DNA of 64,000 nucleotides from CAVSWN01 sp963770995 (GTDB lineage Bacteria; Acidobacteriota; Vicinamibacteria; Vicinamibacterales; CAVVIG01), in NCBI GenBank assembly GCA_963770995.1, contig CAVYRS010000001.1, positions 4,960,001 through 5,024,000 of the forward strand. Reading direction: 5' to 3'. Under the pieces are notes generated by a model, which ran no database searches, was not told where the DNA came from, and worked only from the letters and a program-made list of their open reading frames with translations. Both the position numbers and the translations under genes were made by a program. Of this stretch, positions 63,468-64,000 are shown in pieces. The first letter of the stretch is position 1, and every line of letters begins with the position of its first letter.

Positions 63468-64000
63468 ATGGACTCTTTGCGCGTGTCGCGGCGACGCTTT
63501 CTGACGGCGGTCGGCGCGGCGGCGCCGCTCGCGGTGACCGGACAAGCGCCGCCTCCGACCGGATCGCTGACCGATGTCGCGGGAGTGCGTGTCGGACACG
63601 TTACCGACACGCGGCGGCCGACCGGCTGCACGGTGATTCTGTTCGATCGGCCCGTAACTGCAGGTGCCGATTACGACGGCTCGGCGCCCGGCGAATCGCT
63701 CGGTCTCATGCTGCAGCCCGTGAGCCCGCTCGAACAGATTCACGGGATCCTGCTCAGCGGCGGCGGCCCGATGGCGCTTGGCGCGACCGCGGGCGTCGTG
63801 CGCTTCCTCGAGGAACGGAACATCGGCTACGACTGGGGCGTGCCGAACGTCCGCGTGCCGATCGTCGTCGGCGCGGTCATCGACGATCTTGCCCTTGGAG
63901 ACGGGCGTATCCGCGTCGGTGCCGACGAGGCCTATCGCGCCTGTCAATCGGCATCCACCGCCGCGGTGGCGGAAGGCAGCGTCGGCGCGGGCACAGGCGC
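63468..64000 (+). CDS. P1 family peptidase (DmpA-like), partial at window end
   Basis: From ATG 63468. Tat-like leader SRRRFLTAVGAAAPLAVTG, then GSLTDVAGVRVGHVTDTRRPTGCTVILFDRPVTAGADYDGSAPGE and ILLSGGGPMALGATAGVVRFLEERNIGYDWG. This matches the N-terminal part of the self-cleaving DmpA/P1 (S58) aminopeptidase family. The reading frame is still open at base 64000, so the catalytic Ser of the second chain is outside the window. Confidence 0.88.
   Translation, partial: MDSLRVSRRRFLTAVGAAAPLAVTGQAPPPTGSLTDVAGVRVGHVTDTRRPTGCTVILFDRPVTAGADYDGSAPGESLGLMLQPVSPLEQIHGILLSGGGPMALGATAGVVRFLEERNIGYDWGVPNVRVPIVVGAVIDDLALGDGRIRVGADEAYRACQSASTAAVAEGSVGAGTG

Overview
The window is about 64 kb of GC-rich bacterial chromosome. 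The content suggests an Acidobacteriota member, probably the Vicinamibacteria type. The reasons are many Ser/Thr kinases fused to TPR or beta-propeller regions, PEGA, DUF4956 and Gfo/Idh genes with Tat leaders, an RpoB with an extra zinc-ribbon block, and an IspDF fusion. This placement is an inference from gene style, not from a search.

Region 1 (1-20.5 kb) is core. It holds a PIN/TRAM protein, a badly frameshifted dienelactone hydrolase, plsC, ispDF, gltX and rlmB. The translation-transcription cluster follows: tRNA-Thr, Tyr, Gly, Thr, then tuf, rpmG, tRNA-Trp, secE, nusG, rplK, rplA, rplJ, rplL, rpoB, rpoC and a strong terminator. All genes from plsC to rpoC are intact.

Region 2 (20.5-39 kb) is a mosaic accessory zone. 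Its most striking property is that the 3' end of rpoC recurs downstream as decayed partial copies: about 1.3 kb at 30909, 227 bp at 36118, about 70 bp at 37223 and about 40 bp at 38690. The two longest copies are followed by terminators of the same design as the one behind rpoC. Between the copies lie unrelated modules. (a) A minus-strand operon holds lspA, lgt, two sibling mini-proteins with a lipobox-like Gly-Cys, and a large gene ending in a redoxin domain. Two different insertion sequences have interrupted that gene. Each has a target duplication, and removing each on paper restores the reading frame exactly. (b) Two separate nucleotidyltransferase/HEPN pairs. (c) A PEGA protein with a Gfo/Idh oxidoreductase and sugar isomerase pair. 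(d) Scraps of a sigma-54 activator, an ECF sigma factor, a beta-rich surface protein and an MGMFDNV-type gene.

Region 3 (39-64 kb) is a kinase- and peptidase-rich stretch. It holds four Hanks-type kinases with TPR or beta-propeller C-termini (two frameshifted), a TPR protein, an S9 peptidase, a DinB-like protein, a frameshifted amidase, a GT39-like membrane protein, an SDR, an NTF2-like protein and the start of a P1-family peptidase cut by the window end.

Frameshifts are numerous in accessory genes and absent from plsC to rpoC. At least two lie in G/C runs, so some may be sequencing errors rather than real decay. Everything here is from reading the sequence; no database search was possible.
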